Shown piece after piece: positions 1 through 7,839 of a stretch of DNA of 34,725 nt. Both the position numbers and the translations under genes were made by a program. Source of the DNA: Accumulibacter sp. (GTDB lineage Bacteria > Pseudomonadota > Gammaproteobacteria > Burkholderiales > Rhodocyclaceae). The stretch is from positions 1 through 34,725 of the forward strand of contig NZ_JAMTDV010000032.1 of the NCBI RefSeq assembly GCF_023806565.1, written 5' to 3'. The notes under the pieces are model-generated. The model saw only the letters and a list, made by a program, of their open reading frames with translations, did not search any database and had not been told where the DNA came from. The stretch's first letter is position 1, and each line of letters begins with the position of its first letter.

Positions 1-217
1 CGCGCTATCGGCGCGAGAGTCTTGTTTGCATACTTGACACGGGCCGGCTAATGGGCGGCCCCTTTCTGGAGATGTTCGCCCGCGGCTCGCGGTCGGGTTG
101 GACTACCTGGCGCAGCGAGGCCGCCCACTACGTTCCCGATTGGCCCACCTGCGCCCATCATTCGCAAGCGCACGCCGGGAAGGACAGGCCGCCGCGTCGA
201 AATGCGCGGCGCGAGGC
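1..217. other. Unassigned region left of the 6S RNA terminator
   Basis: No gene can be assigned here. On the plus strand one frame is open from the window edge and stops with TAA at 49-51 (ending LFAYLTRAG); it could be the last 16 codons of a gene outside the window, but this is too short to recognise. A GC-rich inverted repeat (GGGCCG at 41-46, CGGCCC at 56-61, followed by CTTTCT) overlaps that stop and could be a weak terminator. The minus strand, where ygfA often follows 6S RNA in proteobacteria, shows no recognisable 5-formyltetrahydrofolate cyclo-ligase sequence. Confidence 0.4.
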
Positions 218-267
218 GAAAAGAAAGCGAGGAACCCTTGATCAAGAAAAACTCAAGGATTCCTCGC
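218..267 (-). terminator. Intrinsic terminator after 6S RNA / zapA
   Basis: Read on the minus strand, a 15-base arm at 267-253 pairs with the arm at 241-227 with a single mismatch, around an 11-base loop, and is followed at once by TTTCTTTT (226-219). This is a textbook rho-independent terminator. It lies just after the 3' end of the 6S RNA and probably ends both 6S primary transcripts and zapA read-through. Confidence 0.85.
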
Positions 268-278
268 CCTTCGATTTT

Positions 279-456
279 GTCCCCGCGAGTGCCGTCAGGC
301 CGGCATCCTGAACCTGGGTCCAGGTAGGTCACTTCCCTTCCGCATCAGGCACGCCCGACGATGGGGCACACACAACAGCGGTTTCCATGGTCCGCGACCA
401 ATGCCAATTTGCATTGGTTCAAGGAATCTATGACCTTAACAAACACCGCAGGGAAC
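279..456 (-). ncRNA. ssrS: 6S RNA
   Basis: 6S RNA binds the housekeeping sigma-70 RNA polymerase holoenzyme by imitating an open promoter and lowers transcription in stationary phase. The assignment rests on position (directly downstream of zapA on the same strand, the standard proteobacterial location), length (about 178 nt) and sequence. The 5' segment CCCTGCGGTG can pair with the 3' segment CACTCGCGGGG to close the molecule. The 3' half carries the familiar ACCTGGACCCAGGTTCAGGATGCC-type block ahead of GCCTGACGGCACTCGCGGGG, corresponding to the end of the E. coli molecule. An internal hairpin with arms ACCAATGC and GCATTGGT is perfect. The ends are estimated from the closing stem and may be off by several bases. 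Confidence 0.86.
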
Positions 457-490
457 TCTCTTGGAGGCCGGAGTAGGCTACAACTACCGC

Positions 491-823
491 TCACCCCGAC
501 TGCAAGAACGCATCCAGTTCTGCCTCCATGCAAAAGATTCTACCCCTAAGCGCGTTCATGTCCAGATCTATCTCCGATTCAATTTTCTGATGTTGCTCGG
601 GAGCCTCCTGATCGAGACCGAGGTGTTCGTGCGCGATATTGAGCGCCGCCATGACGGCAATGCGCTCGGCGAAATTGCTCTTCGTCTTTTCTGCGATGCC
701 GCGCATCTTGGCATCTACGTAGGCGGCGGCCTTGCGCAGGGCGGCATGTTGCTCGGGCGGGCAGGCGACCCGGTATTCCTTGCCGAGCAGGACGATATCG
801 AGAAAATTGGTGTCGTTGGGCAT
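491..823 (-). CDS. zapA: Cell division protein ZapA
   Basis: ZapA binds FtsZ at mid-cell, cross-links protofilaments and stabilises the Z ring. The 110-residue product has the family layout: an N-terminal beta/alpha head starting PNDTNFLDIVLLGKEYRV, the CPPEQHAALRKAAAYVDAKM segment, and a long C-terminal helix that forms the dimer and tetramer coiled coil (about residues 55-108). The frame is open further upstream, but the family start is the ATG at 823, and extending further would overlap the upstream coiled-coil gene. It begins 13 bases after that gene's stop and is followed by 6S RNA, the conserved arrangement. No good Shine-Dalgarno is visible, so translation may depend on coupling to the upstream gene. 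Confidence 0.93.
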   Translation of the reverse strand: MPNDTNFLDIVLLGKEYRVACPPEQHAALRKAAAYVDAKMRGIAEKTKSNFAERIAVMAALNIAHEHLGLDQEAPEQHQKIESEIDLDMNALRGRIFCMEAELDAFLQSG

Positions 824-836
824 TGGAGCGAAGTTG

Positions 837-1037
837 TCAGGCGTTGCTTTCCGGCAGTTGTTGCGCCAGTTGCTCGATTCGCGCGCAGGCAGCTGCCATG
901 CGTTCGGCGAGGTGTTGCCTGTCCGTCTCCGCAGATGCGAGCCGCTCGCGCAGTCCGTCATTCTCGCTTCGCAATTCGCGGCACAACGCAACCACTCGGG
1001 CGATCTTGCTTTCGAGGGCGTCGAGTTCATTCAGCAT
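837..1037 (-). CDS. ZapB-like small coiled-coil protein (TIGR02449 type)
   Basis: A 66-residue protein that is almost entirely one alpha-helical coiled coil, rich in Leu, Glu, Arg and Ala heptads (ELDALESKIARVVALCRELR onward). Short coiled-coil genes of this type sit directly upstream of zapA in many proteobacteria and are annotated as TIGR02449 or ZapB-like; a role at the division ring is inferred from that neighbourhood. The frame has an earlier ATG at 1064, but the promoter hexamers at 1045-1074 overlap that longer version, so a message from this promoter cannot contain it. The start at 1037 gives the usual family length and the usual MLxEL beginning. That ATG lies 7 bases after the -10 hexamer, which suggests a leaderless or near-leaderless transcript. 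Confidence 0.8.
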   Translation of the reverse strand: MLNELDALESKIARVVALCRELRSENDGLRERLASAETDRQHLAERMAAACARIEQLAQQLPESNA

Positions 1038-1044
1038 GAGCCGG

Positions 1045-1074
1045 ACTATAGATTCAAGAAGCATGTCCGGTCAA
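1045..1074 (-). promoter_or_regulatory. Sigma-70 promoter of the zapB-like/zapA/6S unit
   Basis: On the minus strand TTGACC (1074-1069) and TATAGT (1050-1045) are separated by 18 bases; each hexamer has one mismatch to consensus. The predicted transcription start falls at or next to the ATG at 1037. This is one of the two best promoters in the window by eye. Confidence 0.65.
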
Positions 1075-1174
1075 GGCGTAAGAAGCGGTTGTAAGCATCG
1101 ATTCTTAAGCCTGCAGGTGCTGAAGCGCGGCGGCTTTCGCGCACAAACGTCGCTACGTCCGATCACTCGCAGGC

Positions 1175-1180
1175 TATAAT
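1175..1180 (+). promoter_or_regulatory. -10 hexamer upstream of the cobalamin riboswitch
   Basis: A perfect TATAAT lies about 33 bases before the start of the riboswitch, the right distance for transcription to begin just ahead of the aptamer. No convincing -35 hexamer is visible 16-18 bases upstream, so the promoter is only partly supported. Confidence 0.5.
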
Positions 1181-1212
1181 CCCACCATCCGCTGATGGCA
1201 AGCAGCGGAGCA

Positions 1213-1406
1213 ATAGGTGCAAGGTGCCGTTAGGCAGCATAGCTGCCACGGTTAAACGGGAAACAGGTGCGTGCGGTGCGATTCTGCACAACACCATGCC
1301 TGTGCTGCCCCCGCAACGGTAAGCGAGTGCGGGCGTGTCAGGAAGCCACTGGGCGACAGCCTGGGAAGGCGACACGTCAAGACTTGCGAGCCCGGATACC
1401 GGCCTT
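1213..1406 (+). promoter_or_regulatory. Cobalamin (vitamin B12) riboswitch
   Basis: This element binds adenosylcobalamin or a related corrinoid and turns down the genes behind it when B12 is plentiful. The conserved blocks appear in the right order: an AGGTGC start, GTTAAACGGGAA (1251-1262), GCCCCCGCAACGGTAAGCG (1307-1325), GCCACTG, the GGGAAGG segment, and the B12 box GAGCCCGGATACCGGCC (1388-1404). About 137 bases separate it from btuB. In that stretch a hairpin with arms GGACACG (1441-1447) and CGTGTCC (1464-1470), and another with arms GCCGAC (1500-1505) and GTCGGC (1520-1525) next to the ribosome binding site, could form the expression platform. No U-tract follows either, so control of translation start seems likelier than termination. 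Confidence 0.95.
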
Positions 1407-1543
1407 CGCACATGACTCGACGGAAGTGCCGCGGGGAAGCGGACACGGAACGCTCGGCGCTCGCGTGTCCTCCCTGGTGCATTTCCACGTTTTTGGCTCG
1501 CCGACTTGCGGGGACGCTCGTCGGCAATGGGAGGAAATCCACC

Positions 1544-3418
1544 ATGCATCGAAACCTACCGCGGACGGCCTGCGTCGCCGCGACAATGAGCGCAACCATC
1601 GCTGCCTCGTTCCCGATTGCGCTGCGCGCCGAAGAGCAGCAGCTCGATCCAATCGTCGTCACGGCCACCCGCCAGGCGACTCGCGTCAACGAGCTGAACA
1701 GCGATGTGTCCGTCGTCACACGCGAAGAAATCGAGCAGGCGGGCGAAACGACGCTGGCCGAACTGTTGGCGCGTCAGCCTGGAATCCAGTACGTTGCCAA
1801 CGGCGGCGTAGGAAGCAACAGCAGCGTATTCATCCGTGGCGCCAGTCCGAATCAGTCGATCGTGCTGATCGACGGTCAGCGCATCAGTTCCGCGACGACC
1901 GGCAGTGCGGCCCTGTCGCGCATCCCGATCGACCAGGTCGAGCGCATCGAAATTCTGCGCGGTCCGGCTTCATCGCTCTACGGTGCCGATGCCATCGGTG
2001 GCGTGATCCAGATCTTCACGCGCAGCGGCGAGGGGCCGATGCGGGTGAACGCCAGCACCGGCTATGGATCGTACAACACGAGCGATAGTACCGTCGGCGT
2101 TTCCGGGGGTACCGAGCTGCTTTCCTACAGCATGCAGGCGGGCTACACCAACACCAACGGCTTCAACACCATTCGCGACAGGAACAACATTTCCTACAAT
2201 CCGGACCGTGACGGCTACTACAACAAGAACCTGAGCGCCAACTTCGCCGTTCGCCCGGCCAGGGGGCAGGAAATCGGAATAAACGTTCTCGCCAGCTACG
2301 GCACGAACCAGTACGACTCCAATGACTTTAGTCGCCTCGGCGCTGCCCAGAACTTCAGTAGCGACCAGAACGTTGGCTCGTATTCGATCTACGCGCGGAA
2401 TCGCCTCAACGAAATCTGGAACAGCACCCTGCGCATCGGCAGCAGCGTCGACGACAGCAAGGAATACGCGGGAAGCTTCCGGAGCAGCACCTTCCGTACC
2501 GATACGGATCTGTTCGCCTGGCAGAACGATTTCCGGCTGCCGGTCGGCGAAGCACTGCTGGCTTACGAGTATTCGCGCCAGAAGGTCGACAGCACGACCG
2601 ACTACACGGTTACCGAACGCACGATCCGCTCTTTTCTCGCGGGCTGGAACGGAAGCGTCGATCAGCACCGCCTGCAACTCAACCTGCGCCGCGACGACAA
2701 CTCGCAGTTCGGCGGGCAGAACACGGGCTCGGCGTCCTATGGCTATCAATTCACCCCGGCATGGCGCGCACACATTTCCTACGGCACGGCGTTCCGCGCG
2801 CCCACTTTCAACGAGCTGTATTTTCCCTCGATGTTCGGTTTTGCCGGCGGCAATCCCAATCTGAAACCGGAGACCGCCAAGAATACCGAGGTCGGGGTCA
2901 ACTGGGAGCAGGCCAACCAGCGCGCATCGGTGGTTCTGTACAACAATCAGGTGAGCGATCTGATCGAGTTCCGGCCGCCGACCTTCGCCCCGGTGAACGT
3001 GAGCAAGGCGCTGCTGCGCGGCGCTACGCTTACCTACGACGGCCGCTTCGCGGAGTGGGCGGCAGGGGTTGCACTCGACTTCCTTGATCCGCGCAACGAG
3101 GAGAACGGTCCGAACAACGGCAATCGTCTGGCGCGCCGAGCCGAGCAGCAGATGAGCAGCTACGTTGACTGGAATCATGGCAATTGGAAGCTCCGCGCCG
3201 AGTGGCAACTGGTCGGCAATCGCTACGACGATCCCGCCAATCTCGTCAGGCTGGGAGGATACGGACTGGTCAATCTCTATGCCGATTATCGGTTCGAGCG
3301 TGACTGGGCGCTTTTTGCTCGCGCCAACAACATCTTCGACAAGAATTACGAGACCATTGCCAGTTATGCGACCGCGGGCGCCAACGTCTTTGTCGGCGTT
3401 CGTTACACCCCCAGGTAG
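1544..3418 (+). CDS. btuB: TonB-dependent vitamin B12 outer-membrane receptor BtuB
   Basis: A 624-residue outer-membrane receptor that takes up cobalamin using energy passed on by TonB. Residues 1-29 form a signal peptide ending in ALRA. A TonB box follows (DPIVVTATR, about 35-43), then the plug domain with ELLARQPGIQ, VFIRGASPNQ and VERIEILRGPASSLYGADAIGGVI, then a long beta-barrel. The ATG at 1544 is chosen because GGAGG lies about 10 bases before it and a signal peptide follows directly; the frame is open further upstream, but into the riboswitch. The riboswitch ahead of it and btuCD behind it fix the substrate as a corrinoid. The length and barrel are intact. The last residues (VRYTPR) do not end in the usual terminal aromatic residue. 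Confidence 0.94.
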   Translation: MHRNLPRTACVAATMSATIAASFPIALRAEEQQLDPIVVTATRQATRVNELNSDVSVVTREEIEQAGETTLAELLARQPGIQYVANGGVGSNSSVFIRGASPNQSIVLIDGQRISSATTGSAALSRIPIDQVERIEILRGPASSLYGADAIGGVIQIFTRSGEGPMRVNASTGYGSYNTSDSTVGVSGGTELLSYSMQAGYTNTNGFNTIRDRNNISYNPDRDGYYNKNLSANFAVRPARGQEIGINVLASYGTNQYDSNDFSRLGAAQNFSSDQNVGSYSIYARNRLNEIWNSTLRIGSSVDDSKEYAGSFRSSTFRTDTDLFAWQNDFRLPVGEALLAYEYSRQKVDSTTDYTVTERTIRSFLAGWNGSVDQHRLQLNLRRDDNSQFGGQNTGSASYGYQFTPAWRAHISYGTAFRAPTFNELYFPSMFGFAGGNPNLKPETAKNTEVGVNWEQANQRASVVLYNNQVSDLIEFRPPTFAPVNVSKALLRGATLTYDGRFAEWAAGVALDFLDPRNEENGPNNGNRLARRAEQQMSSYVDWNHGNWKLRAEWQLVGNRYDDPANLVRLGGYGLVNLYADYRFERDWALFARANNIFDKNYETIASYATAGANVFVGVRYTPR

Positions 3419-3426
3419 GAAGCAGC

Positions 3427-4410
3427 ATGCCCAGCCGCCGCCGTGCCCTCGTGATCCTCGGCGCACTTGCCTTGCTGTCCTTGTGCAGCATTGCGCTGGC
3501 GCTGATCGTCGGCAGCGTGGCGATCGCTCCGGCACAGGTATTGTCCGCGCTGTTCGGCGACGGCGTGGCGAGCGAGGTGGTGCGCAACCTGCGCCTGCCG
3601 CGAGCGCTGACCGGTTTCGCCTGTGGTGGTCTGTTGGCGCTGGCCGGGGCCATGTTGCAGGTGCTGCTGCGCAATCCGCTGGCCGACCCTTACGTGCTCG
3701 GCATCTCCGGCGGCGCCGGCGTCGGCGCCCTGCTGGCAATCGTGTTTGGTCTGGGCGCGGCCAGCGTTGATGCGCTGGCGTTCGCGGGCGCGCTCGCGGC
3801 CATGCTGATCGTTTTCGGCCTGGCCCATGGCGAAGGTGGCTGGACGCAATCGCGCCTGCTGCTTACCGGGGTGATCGTCGCCGCCGGATGCGGTGCGGTC
3901 GTTGCCCTGCTGCTGGCAGTTGCCCCCGACGACCGGTTGCGGGGCATGCTCTTCTGGCTGATGGGTGACCTGTCGCAGGCTGGCGATCCACGAACCGTGC
4001 TGCTCCTGCTCCTGCTGGTCCTGCTCCTGGCCTTGCCGTTTGCCCGCGAGCTCAATCTGCTTGCACGCGGAGCCGACATTGCCCAGGCACTGGGAGTGGC
4101 GGTCCGCCGCCTGCGTCGCGGCGTCTATTTCGTGGCGTCGCTGGCGACCGCCGCTGCCGTGACCCACGCCGGCGCCGTCGGCTTCGTCGGCCTGATCGTG
4201 CCGCACCTCGTTCGCCTGGCTGCTGGCAATGATCAGCGATTGTTGTTGCCTGCCTCGGTGCTGGCTGGCGGCAGCCTGCTGGTGATCGCGGACACTCTGG
4301 CGCGCAGCGTGCTGGCGCCGCAGCAATTGCCGGTGGGCGTGCTGACTGCGCTCATCGGCGTCCCGGTCTTTCTTTTCCTGCTTGGTCGTGCCGCCAACGG
4401 ACGGGGCTGA
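3427..4410 (+). CDS. btuC: Vitamin B12 ABC transporter permease BtuC
   Basis: A 327-residue inner-membrane permease of the FecCD/BtuC family, which forms the channel of a binding-protein-dependent importer. It is almost entirely hydrophobic with about nine to ten membrane segments. It carries the family motif around RNPLADPYVLGISGGAGVGA (near residues 82-101), matching the NPLA-G-G-GAG pattern of BtuC, and the coupling region near GLIVPHLVRLAAG. It starts 8 bases after btuB and shares its riboswitch control. The same fold also moves ferric siderophores, so substrate specificity comes from the riboswitch and btuB rather than from this sequence alone. Confidence 0.92.
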   Translation: MPSRRRALVILGALALLSLCSIALALIVGSVAIAPAQVLSALFGDGVASEVVRNLRLPRALTGFACGGLLALAGAMLQVLLRNPLADPYVLGISGGAGVGALLAIVFGLGAASVDALAFAGALAAMLIVFGLAHGEGGWTQSRLLLTGVIVAAGCGAVVALLLAVAPDDRLRGMLFWLMGDLSQAGDPRTVLLLLLLVLLLALPFARELNLLARGADIAQALGVAVRRLRRGVYFVASLATAAAVTHAGAVGFVGLIVPHLVRLAAGNDQRLLLPASVLAGGSLLVIADTLARSVLAPQQLPVGVLTALIGVPVFLFLLGRAANGRG

Positions 4411-4411
4411 A

Positions 4412-5191
4412 ATGGCTCATGCCGCCGATCTCCTGAGCTGCCATGGCCTTAACGTCGGCATCGCCGGTCGCAGCTTCTGTCGCGATCTTTTCCTCCGCGT
4501 TCGCGCCGGCGATTGCCTGGCAATCCTGGGCCGTAACGGTGCCGGAAAGTCGACATTGCTTTCCGTGCTTGCCGGCTTGCGTGCGCCGGATGCTGGCGAG
4601 GTCCTGATCGGCGGCTCGACCTACGCCAGGCTCGGCGCACGTGCGAGCGCCCTTCTGCGCGGCTGGTTGCCGCAGAACCGCAACGAAGCTTTCTCGTCGA
4701 CCGTGCTGGAAACGGCTCTGGTCGGACGCCATCCGCATCTTGCGCGCTGGGATTGGGAGTCGGCGAACGATGCCGGGATCGCCAGTCGGGCATTGCGGTC
4801 GGTCGGTCTGGGCGAACTGGCGCAGCGCGATGTGCAGACGCTTTCCGGCGGCGAGCTGCAACGGCTGGCGATCGCCACTCTGCTGACCCAGGCGCCGCAT
4901 CTCTACCTGCTTGACGAACCGCTGGCTCACCTCGACCTCAACCACCAGATCGCCATCCTCGATCTGTTCGCTGCGCTGGCCCGCGACGAGCAGATCGCGT
5001 GTGTGATGGTCCTGCACGAACCCGGTCTGGCCGCACGCTTCTGCACCCACGCGCTGTTGCTGTTTGGCGACGGCGAGACGCAACAGGGGATCTGCGACGA
5101 AGTGATCGGCAGCGCCTCGCTGAGCAGGCTCTACGGCTACCCGCTGCACGAAGTTGGCGATCAGGGGCGACGCTGGTTCGTGCCTGCCTGA
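4412..5191 (+). CDS. btuD: Vitamin B12 ABC transporter ATP-binding protein BtuD
   Basis: The 259-residue ATPase powering the BtuC permease. Visible are Walker A GRNGAGKST (residues 40-48), the Q-loop WLPQNRNE (near 85-92), signature LSGGE (144-148), Walker B LYLLDEP (164-170) and the switch histidine in VMVLHEP. The ATG at 4412 is preferred: it follows the btuC stop by one base with a G-rich ribosome site inside the end of btuC, whereas the longer frame would begin inside btuC. It is the last gene of the riboswitch operon; no btuF binding-protein gene follows. The next gene is on the opposite strand, with 139 bases of featureless sequence between. Confidence 0.92.
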   Translation: MAHAADLLSCHGLNVGIAGRSFCRDLFLRVRAGDCLAILGRNGAGKSTLLSVLAGLRAPDAGEVLIGGSTYARLGARASALLRGWLPQNRNEAFSSTVLETALVGRHPHLARWDWESANDAGIASRALRSVGLGELAQRDVQTLSGGELQRLAIATLLTQAPHLYLLDEPLAHLDLNHQIAILDLFAALARDEQIACVMVLHEPGLAARFCTHALLLFGDGETQQGICDEVIGSASLSRLYGYPLHEVGDQGRRWFVPA

Positions 5192-5330
5192 GCGCGCTGC
5201 CCGCACTGCCTCCGCTCGGCGTTCGCCAACGTTGCGGCGTTGAAGTCTTTCCTCGCTTGCCCGGTGGATTTCCGCAGTCGCGCAACCGCTCGACGGGAGC
5301 GGAGCGTGCCTGGTCCGCGACTTCCCGGCC

Positions 5331-5786
5331 TCAACCGTCGGCGGAAAGGCGTATGGCGTCCTGCCTGTCCGCTGCGTGAGGTGACGAGATTGCAGCCGCC
5401 TTGACGCTCGGCACGTAGTCGAAGTCGGCGACCAGAATGTGATTGTAGAACCAGCCGTTGATCAGGTACTTGACTTCGTCGGCAATTTCGTCGAGGGTCA
5501 TCCGCTTGGCGTTCTCGAGCAAGTCGAACAGCATGCGGCGAAACTCTCCGTGCAGCAGGCGATGCGCTGCCAGACGCGGGTAATGGCAGGCGGCCATCAT
5601 TTCCTCCTCTTCGCGGAAGTGCACCTTGACGTACTCGGTCAGCATCGCCAGTGATTTCAACACCCTGATCTGGTCGCCGTCGCCGCGGAAGGTGGCGGCG
5701 AGATCGAACAGCTGTTGGTGTTGTGCATCGATCGTCGGCAACCCTACCTCGATCTTCGACGACCACTCTGCCAACTCAAAATCCAT
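5331..5786 (-). CDS. Bacteriohemerythrin
   Basis: A 151-residue single-domain hemerythrin, which binds oxygen reversibly at a carboxylate-bridged di-iron site; suggested roles are oxygen storage, delivery or sensing. All expected ligands are visible: H23 (DAQHQQLFDL), H56 and E60 (VHFREEE), H75 and H79 (AAHRLLHGEF), H116 and D121 (NHILVADFDYV). The domain ends near residue 126 and about 25 more residues follow (SVKAAAISSP onward), polar and probably disordered. Two in-frame ATGs exist, at 5798 and 5786. The second has GGAG six bases upstream, the better spacing. The gene lies 42 bases after the ABC-F gene on the same strand and may be read from it. Confidence 0.92.
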   Translation of the reverse strand: MDFELAEWSSKIEVGLPTIDAQHQQLFDLAATFRGDGDQIRVLKSLAMLTEYVKVHFREEEEMMAACHYPRLAAHRLLHGEFRRMLFDLLENAKRMTLDEIADEVKYLINGWFYNHILVADFDYVPSVKAAAISSPHAADRQDAIRLSADG

Positions 5787-5828
5787 TCCAGGCTCCATGT
5801 GCAGTGAAAGGGCTGTCCGTCCGCGTGT

Positions 5829-7772
5829 TTACGCGAGCAGGCGTATGGCTGCATCGATCTCTTCCGAGAGTCTCAGCCATCGATCTTCCAGGGCTGACAA
5901 CTCGGACGTGATCTGGTTCAGTCGCCGGCCGGACTCGGCCAGCTCCGGTGACGGCAACGGCGTCGATAGGCGTGCTTCCAGCGAGTGTTGTTCACTCTGC
6001 AGATCGAGCAGGGTCTTTTCCAGTTGCCCCTGTTCGCGCTGCAGCGCTTTCAATTTGCCAGGATTGCGCGCCTCGCGCGCCGATTGCTCGTCTCGCCTGG
6101 GCACCGGCCTGGCCGCTTTCGGCGAATCCCGGACAATCTCGCGTTTGCGTCGCGCTTCATCGAGCAGAAAACGCTGGTAATCGTCGAGGTCGCCGGTGAA
6201 GTCCTGTACACCGCCGCGGGTGACCAGCCAGAATTCGTCACAGACGGAACGCAGCAGCGCGCGGTCGTGGCTGACCAGCATCACGGTCCCCTCGAATTCG
6301 TTGAGCGCCACGGCCAGCGCCTCACGTGTCGCCAGGTCCAGGTGATTGGTCGGTTCGTCGAGCAACAGCAGGTTCGGGCGTTGCCAGACGATCATGCACA
6401 GCACGAGGCGCGCCTTTTCGCCGCCACTCATCGTACCCACCGTCTGCTTGACCATGTCGCCGGTGAAATGGAAAGTGCCGAGAAAGTTGCGCAGATCCTG
6501 CTCGCGCTCGCTTTGTCCGCTGACCGCGCCTTCCTTCGCCAGACGGAGCATGTGTTGCAGCGGCGTGTCCTGTGGTCGCAGGACGTCGAGCTCCTGCTGC
6601 GCAAAGTAACCGATATGGAGGCCGCGGCCTTCATCGACCGTGCCACTCGTGCAACGCAGTACGTGCGCGATGGTCTTGACCAGCGTCGACTTCCCCTGAC
6701 CGTTGGCGCCGAGAATCCCGATGCGCTGCCCAGCCATCACCGATCGGTTCACCTGGCGAACGATTACCGTTGGTGGCGTGGTGGCCGGTGCGCCTGCTGG
6801 CGGGGGATAACCGAAGCAGGCGTCCGCCATGACCAGCATCGGGTTCGGCAGGTTGGCGGGCTCACCGAATTCGAAAGTGAAATCGGCGCAGGTCAGGACC
6901 GGTGCCAGACGCTCCATCCTTTCCAGTGCCTTGACCCGGCTCTGCGCCTGTCTGGCTTTCGTCGCCTTCGCCTTGAAGCGGTTGATGAAGCTTTGCAGAT
7001 GGGCGATTTTCTCCTGCTGCTTGAGATAGGCGTTCTGTTGCAGGTCGAGCTGCTGCGCGCGGGCTTCTTCGAAGGCGCTGTAGTTGCCGCTGTAACGCGT
7101 CAGCTTGCCATTTTCGAGGTGCAAGGTGACGTTGGTCACAGCGTCGAGAAACTCCCGGTCATGACTGATCATCAGCAGCGTGCCGGTGTATCGCCTGAGC
7201 CAGCTTTCCAGCCACACCAGCGCATCCAGATCGAGATGGTTGGTCGGTTCGTCGAGCAGCAGCAGATCGGCAGGACACATTAGCGCCCGCGCGAGTTGCA
7301 GTCGCATTCGCCAACCGCCGGAGAAGCTGTCTACCGGCTGGTTGAGCTCACTACTCTGGAAGCCCAGGCCGAGGATCAGCGCCTGCGCGCGCGCCTGGGC
7401 ATCGTGCGCGCCAGCGTCGTGCAGGGCCAGGTAGGCGTGCGCCAGGCGCTCGCCGTCGCCGCTCGCCTCAGCCCGCTCGACTTCCCGTTGCGCGGCTACC
7501 AGCACGTCGTCGCCTTCGACGACGAAGTCGCTGGCGGTTCGGGTGCCTGACGGCATATCCTGGGCGACCTGCGCCAGTCGCCAATGCGCAGGCCGCGAGA
7601 ATTCCCCGGCGTCTTCGTGCAGGCTGCCTTCGAGCAATGCGAACAGGGTGGTCTTGCCGACGCCGTTGCGTCCGATCAAGCCGACCCGCTCGCCCGGGTT
7701 CACGGTGACCGTCGCTTGCTCGAGCAAGACCTTTGCGCCACGGCGCAAGCCGACGTTCCTGAGGGTGATCAT
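5829..7772 (-). CDS. yheS: ABC-F family ATPase (YheS-like)
   Basis: A 647-residue soluble protein with two ABC cassettes and no membrane segments, the hallmark of ABC-F proteins, which bind the ribosomal E site and relieve stalled or slow translation. Cassette 1 has Walker A GRNGVGKTT (34-42), signature FSGGW (150-154) and LLLLDEPTNHLDLD. Cassette 2 has Walker A GANGQGKST (355-363), signature MSGGE (448-452) and a second LLLLDEPTNHLDL. The linker between them (about 235-290) is charged and helical with a KAKATKARQAQSRVKALERM stretch, as in the P-site tRNA interaction motif. The C-terminal 100 residues form a coiled coil. Length and linker fit YheS better than Uup, EttA or YbiT. Confidence 0.9.
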   Translation of the reverse strand: MITLRNVGLRRGAKVLLEQATVTVNPGERVGLIGRNGVGKTTLFALLEGSLHEDAGEFSRPAHWRLAQVAQDMPSGTRTASDFVVEGDDVLVAAQREVERAEASGDGERLAHAYLALHDAGAHDAQARAQALILGLGFQSSELNQPVDSFSGGWRMRLQLARALMCPADLLLLDEPTNHLDLDALVWLESWLRRYTGTLLMISHDREFLDAVTNVTLHLENGKLTRYSGNYSAFEEARAQQLDLQQNAYLKQQEKIAHLQSFINRFKAKATKARQAQSRVKALERMERLAPVLTCADFTFEFGEPANLPNPMLVMADACFGYPPPAGAPATTPPTVIVRQVNRSVMAGQRIGILGANGQGKSTLVKTIAHVLRCTSGTVDEGRGLHIGYFAQQELDVLRPQDTPLQHMLRLAKEGAVSGQSEREQDLRNFLGTFHFTGDMVKQTVGTMSGGEKARLVLCMIVWQRPNLLLLDEPTNHLDLATREALAVALNEFEGTVMLVSHDRALLRSVCDEFWLVTRGGVQDFTGDLDDYQRFLLDEARRKREIVRDSPKAARPVPRRDEQSAREARNPGKLKALQREQGQLEKTLLDLQSEQHSLEARLSTPLPSPELAESGRRLNQITSELSALEDRWLRLSEEIDAAIRLLA

Positions 7773-7839
7773 GCAATCGCCACCAAGGGCGCCGGTTTGG
7801 GCGGGGCGTCGCCGGCCCGCTCGACATCTTGGCCGAATT

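Noticed and set aside
1-51. Open frame from the window edge ending LFAYLTRAG then TAA, possibly the end of an upstream gene
   Set aside because: Sixteen codons cannot be assigned, and chance open frames of this length are common.
1970-3739. A 589-codon open frame on the minus strand opposite btuB/btuC
   Set aside because: Antisense to genuine receptor and permease genes; the product has Arg runs and no domain.
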